From: CAMBDR01 sp046597185
Lineage (GTDB): Bacteria; Pseudomonadota; Gammaproteobacteria; Burkholderiales; Burkholderiaceae_D
DNA length: 21,782 bases
NCBI GenBank assembly: GCA_046597185.1
Contig: JBKJLF010000064.1
Span: 1 to 21,782 of the forward strand
Reading direction: 5' to 3'
The position numbers and the translations under genes are program-made. Within the stretch, counting starts at the first letter, position 1; each line of letters starts with the position of its first letter. The notes beneath the pieces were generated by a model. It ran no database searches. It saw only the letters and a program-made list of their open reading frames with translations, and was not told the DNA's origin. Shown here one piece after another: positions 20,995-21,782 of the stretch.

Positions 20995-21045
20995 TTTCCC
21001 TGAAATTTCCCTGAATTTCGCTGAATTTCGCTGAATTTCGCTGAT
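20995..21045 (+). repeat. five tandem decamers in the pheS leader
   Basis: TTTCCCTGAAA (20995-21005), TTTCCCTGAA (21006-21015), TTTCGCTGAA (21016-21025), TTTCGCTGAA (21026-21035), TTTCGCTGAT (21036-21045). The array ends ten bases before the pheS ribosome site. Confidence 0.95.
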
Positions 21046-21068
21046 ACTCAACGCAGGAAGCAAATAGA

Positions 21069-21782
21069 ATGACTACTCCCTTGGAACAACTCGTAAACCA
21101 GGCCCAGAGCGAATTTCTGGCGGCGCAAGATGCAGCCGCCCTGGAAAATGCCAAAGCACTGTACCTTGGTAAGACTGGTCAAATTACTGAACGCATGAAG
21201 GGCTTGGGCAAATTGCCGCCCGAGGAGCGTAAAGCGCAGGGCGCAGAGATTAATCTGGCCAAGGAAGCGATTGAAAAAGCGCTCACGCAGCGCCGTGACG
21301 CGATGGCGCAAGCGCAAATGGAACAGCGTTTGAATGCCGAAGCGATTGATGTGACCTTGCCCGGTCGTGGCCGCACCATTGGTGGGATTCACCCGGTGAT
21401 GCGCACCTGGGAGAGGATTGAAGAAATTTTCCGCTCGATTGGTTTTGATGTGGCCGACGGCCCTGAAATTGAAAACGACTGGACCAATTTTACCGCCTTG
21501 AATAGCCCGGAAAACCATCCTGCGCGTTCAATGCAAGATACTTTTTATATCGATGGCAAAGACACCCAGGGCAAAACCTTGCTGTTGCGTACCCATACCA
21601 GCCCGATGCAGGTGCGCTACTCGCGCGTGCATCAACCGCCGATCAAAGTGATCGCGCTGGGCCGCACCTATCGGGTCGATAGCGATGCGACCCATTCCCC
21701 GATGTTCCATCAGGTTGAAGGCTTGTGGATTGCCGAAAATATCAGTTTCGCTGATTTGAAAGGGGTGTACCTGAATTTTGTG
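21069..21782 (+). CDS. pheS: phenylalanyl-tRNA synthetase alpha subunit, truncated by the window edge
   Basis: The first 238 residues of PheS (usual length about 340); the frame is open to the last base. The N-terminal coiled-coil arm that contacts tRNA-Phe spans about 1-90 (ALYLGKTGQITERMKGLGKLPPEER). The catalytic core follows with HPVMRTWERIEEIFRSIGF, DTFYID and class II motif 2 (LLLRTHTSPMQVRY), then GRTYRVDSDATHSPMFHQVEGL. The start has AGGA (21055-21058) ten bases upstream. The beta subunit pheT is expected just beyond the window. Confidence 0.97.
   Translation, partial: MTTPLEQLVNQAQSEFLAAQDAAALENAKALYLGKTGQITERMKGLGKLPPEERKAQGAEINLAKEAIEKALTQRRDAMAQAQMEQRLNAEAIDVTLPGRGRTIGGIHPVMRTWERIEEIFRSIGFDVADGPEIENDWTNFTALNSPENHPARSMQDTFYIDGKDTQGKTLLLRTHTSPMQVRYSRVHQPPIKVIALGRTYRVDSDATHSPMFHQVEGLWIAENISFADLKGVYLNFV

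Noticed and set aside
20954..21034. Possible 26-codon Phe-containing leader peptide before pheS (three Phe, one Tyr)
   Set aside because: No ribosome site precedes its ATG, no terminator or antiterminator follows it before pheS, and the Phe codons simply fall in the decamer array. The only terminator is upstream of it.

Overview
The window looks like chromosomal DNA of a betaproteobacterium, most likely a Burkholderiales member close to Oxalobacteraceae. This rests on the gene order relA, tRNA-Val, thrS, infC, rpmI, rplT, pheS, on ketone-body/polyhydroxybutyrate genes (scoAB and a 3-hydroxybutyrate dehydrogenase), and on the look of the DUF1003, RidA and RelA proteins. Assignment to a genus is not possible by eye. 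I see no insertion sequence, prophage, CRISPR array or integron.

Layout. (1) 1-4359: a PAS-LuxR regulator (minus) divergent from a CoA-transferase operon scoAB, then a hairpin and an orphan molybdopterin oxidoreductase. (2) 4500-9116: an apparent operon of alpha/beta hydrolase, acyl carrier protein, ketoacyl synthase, OmpR-type response regulator and histidine kinase. Two of its joins are ATGA overlaps, and it carries several short tandem repeats. (3) 9122-12398, all minus: bdhA, a 0.5-kb gene-free stretch, a periplasmic amino-acid-type binding protein and a DUF1003 membrane protein. (4) 12576-16130: alpha/beta hydrolase, RidA and RelA, with relA overlapping tail-to-tail a His-rich cation diffusion facilitator (minus). 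(5) 17245-21782: a tRNA-Val(GAC) gene with its own promoter, then thrS-infC-rpmI-rplT, a terminator, and the 5' two thirds of pheS.

The most interesting signal is in the 255 bases between the tRNA and thrS. There I read a 15-codon peptide with four Thr codons (MVMTPRTPSTTCQRC), a 17-position antiterminator hairpin whose left arm starts at the peptide's stop codon, and an intrinsic terminator that shares the antiterminator's right arm. This has the full geometry of a threonine attenuator controlling threonyl-tRNA synthetase. Escherichia coli thrS is instead controlled by a translational operator bound by ThrRS. The same operon shows two further control features: infC appears to start at AUA, which would fit IF3 autoregulation, and a highly structured leader precedes rpmI.

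How the genes may work together: scoAB and bdhA would feed acetoacetate and 3-hydroxybutyrate into acetyl-CoA. The hydrolase-ACP-KS set is a stand-alone acyl-chain module without reductase or dehydratase, apparently co-transcribed with a two-component system; its product is unknown. RelA, ThrRS, IF3, L35, L20 and PheRS form a translation and stringent-response block.
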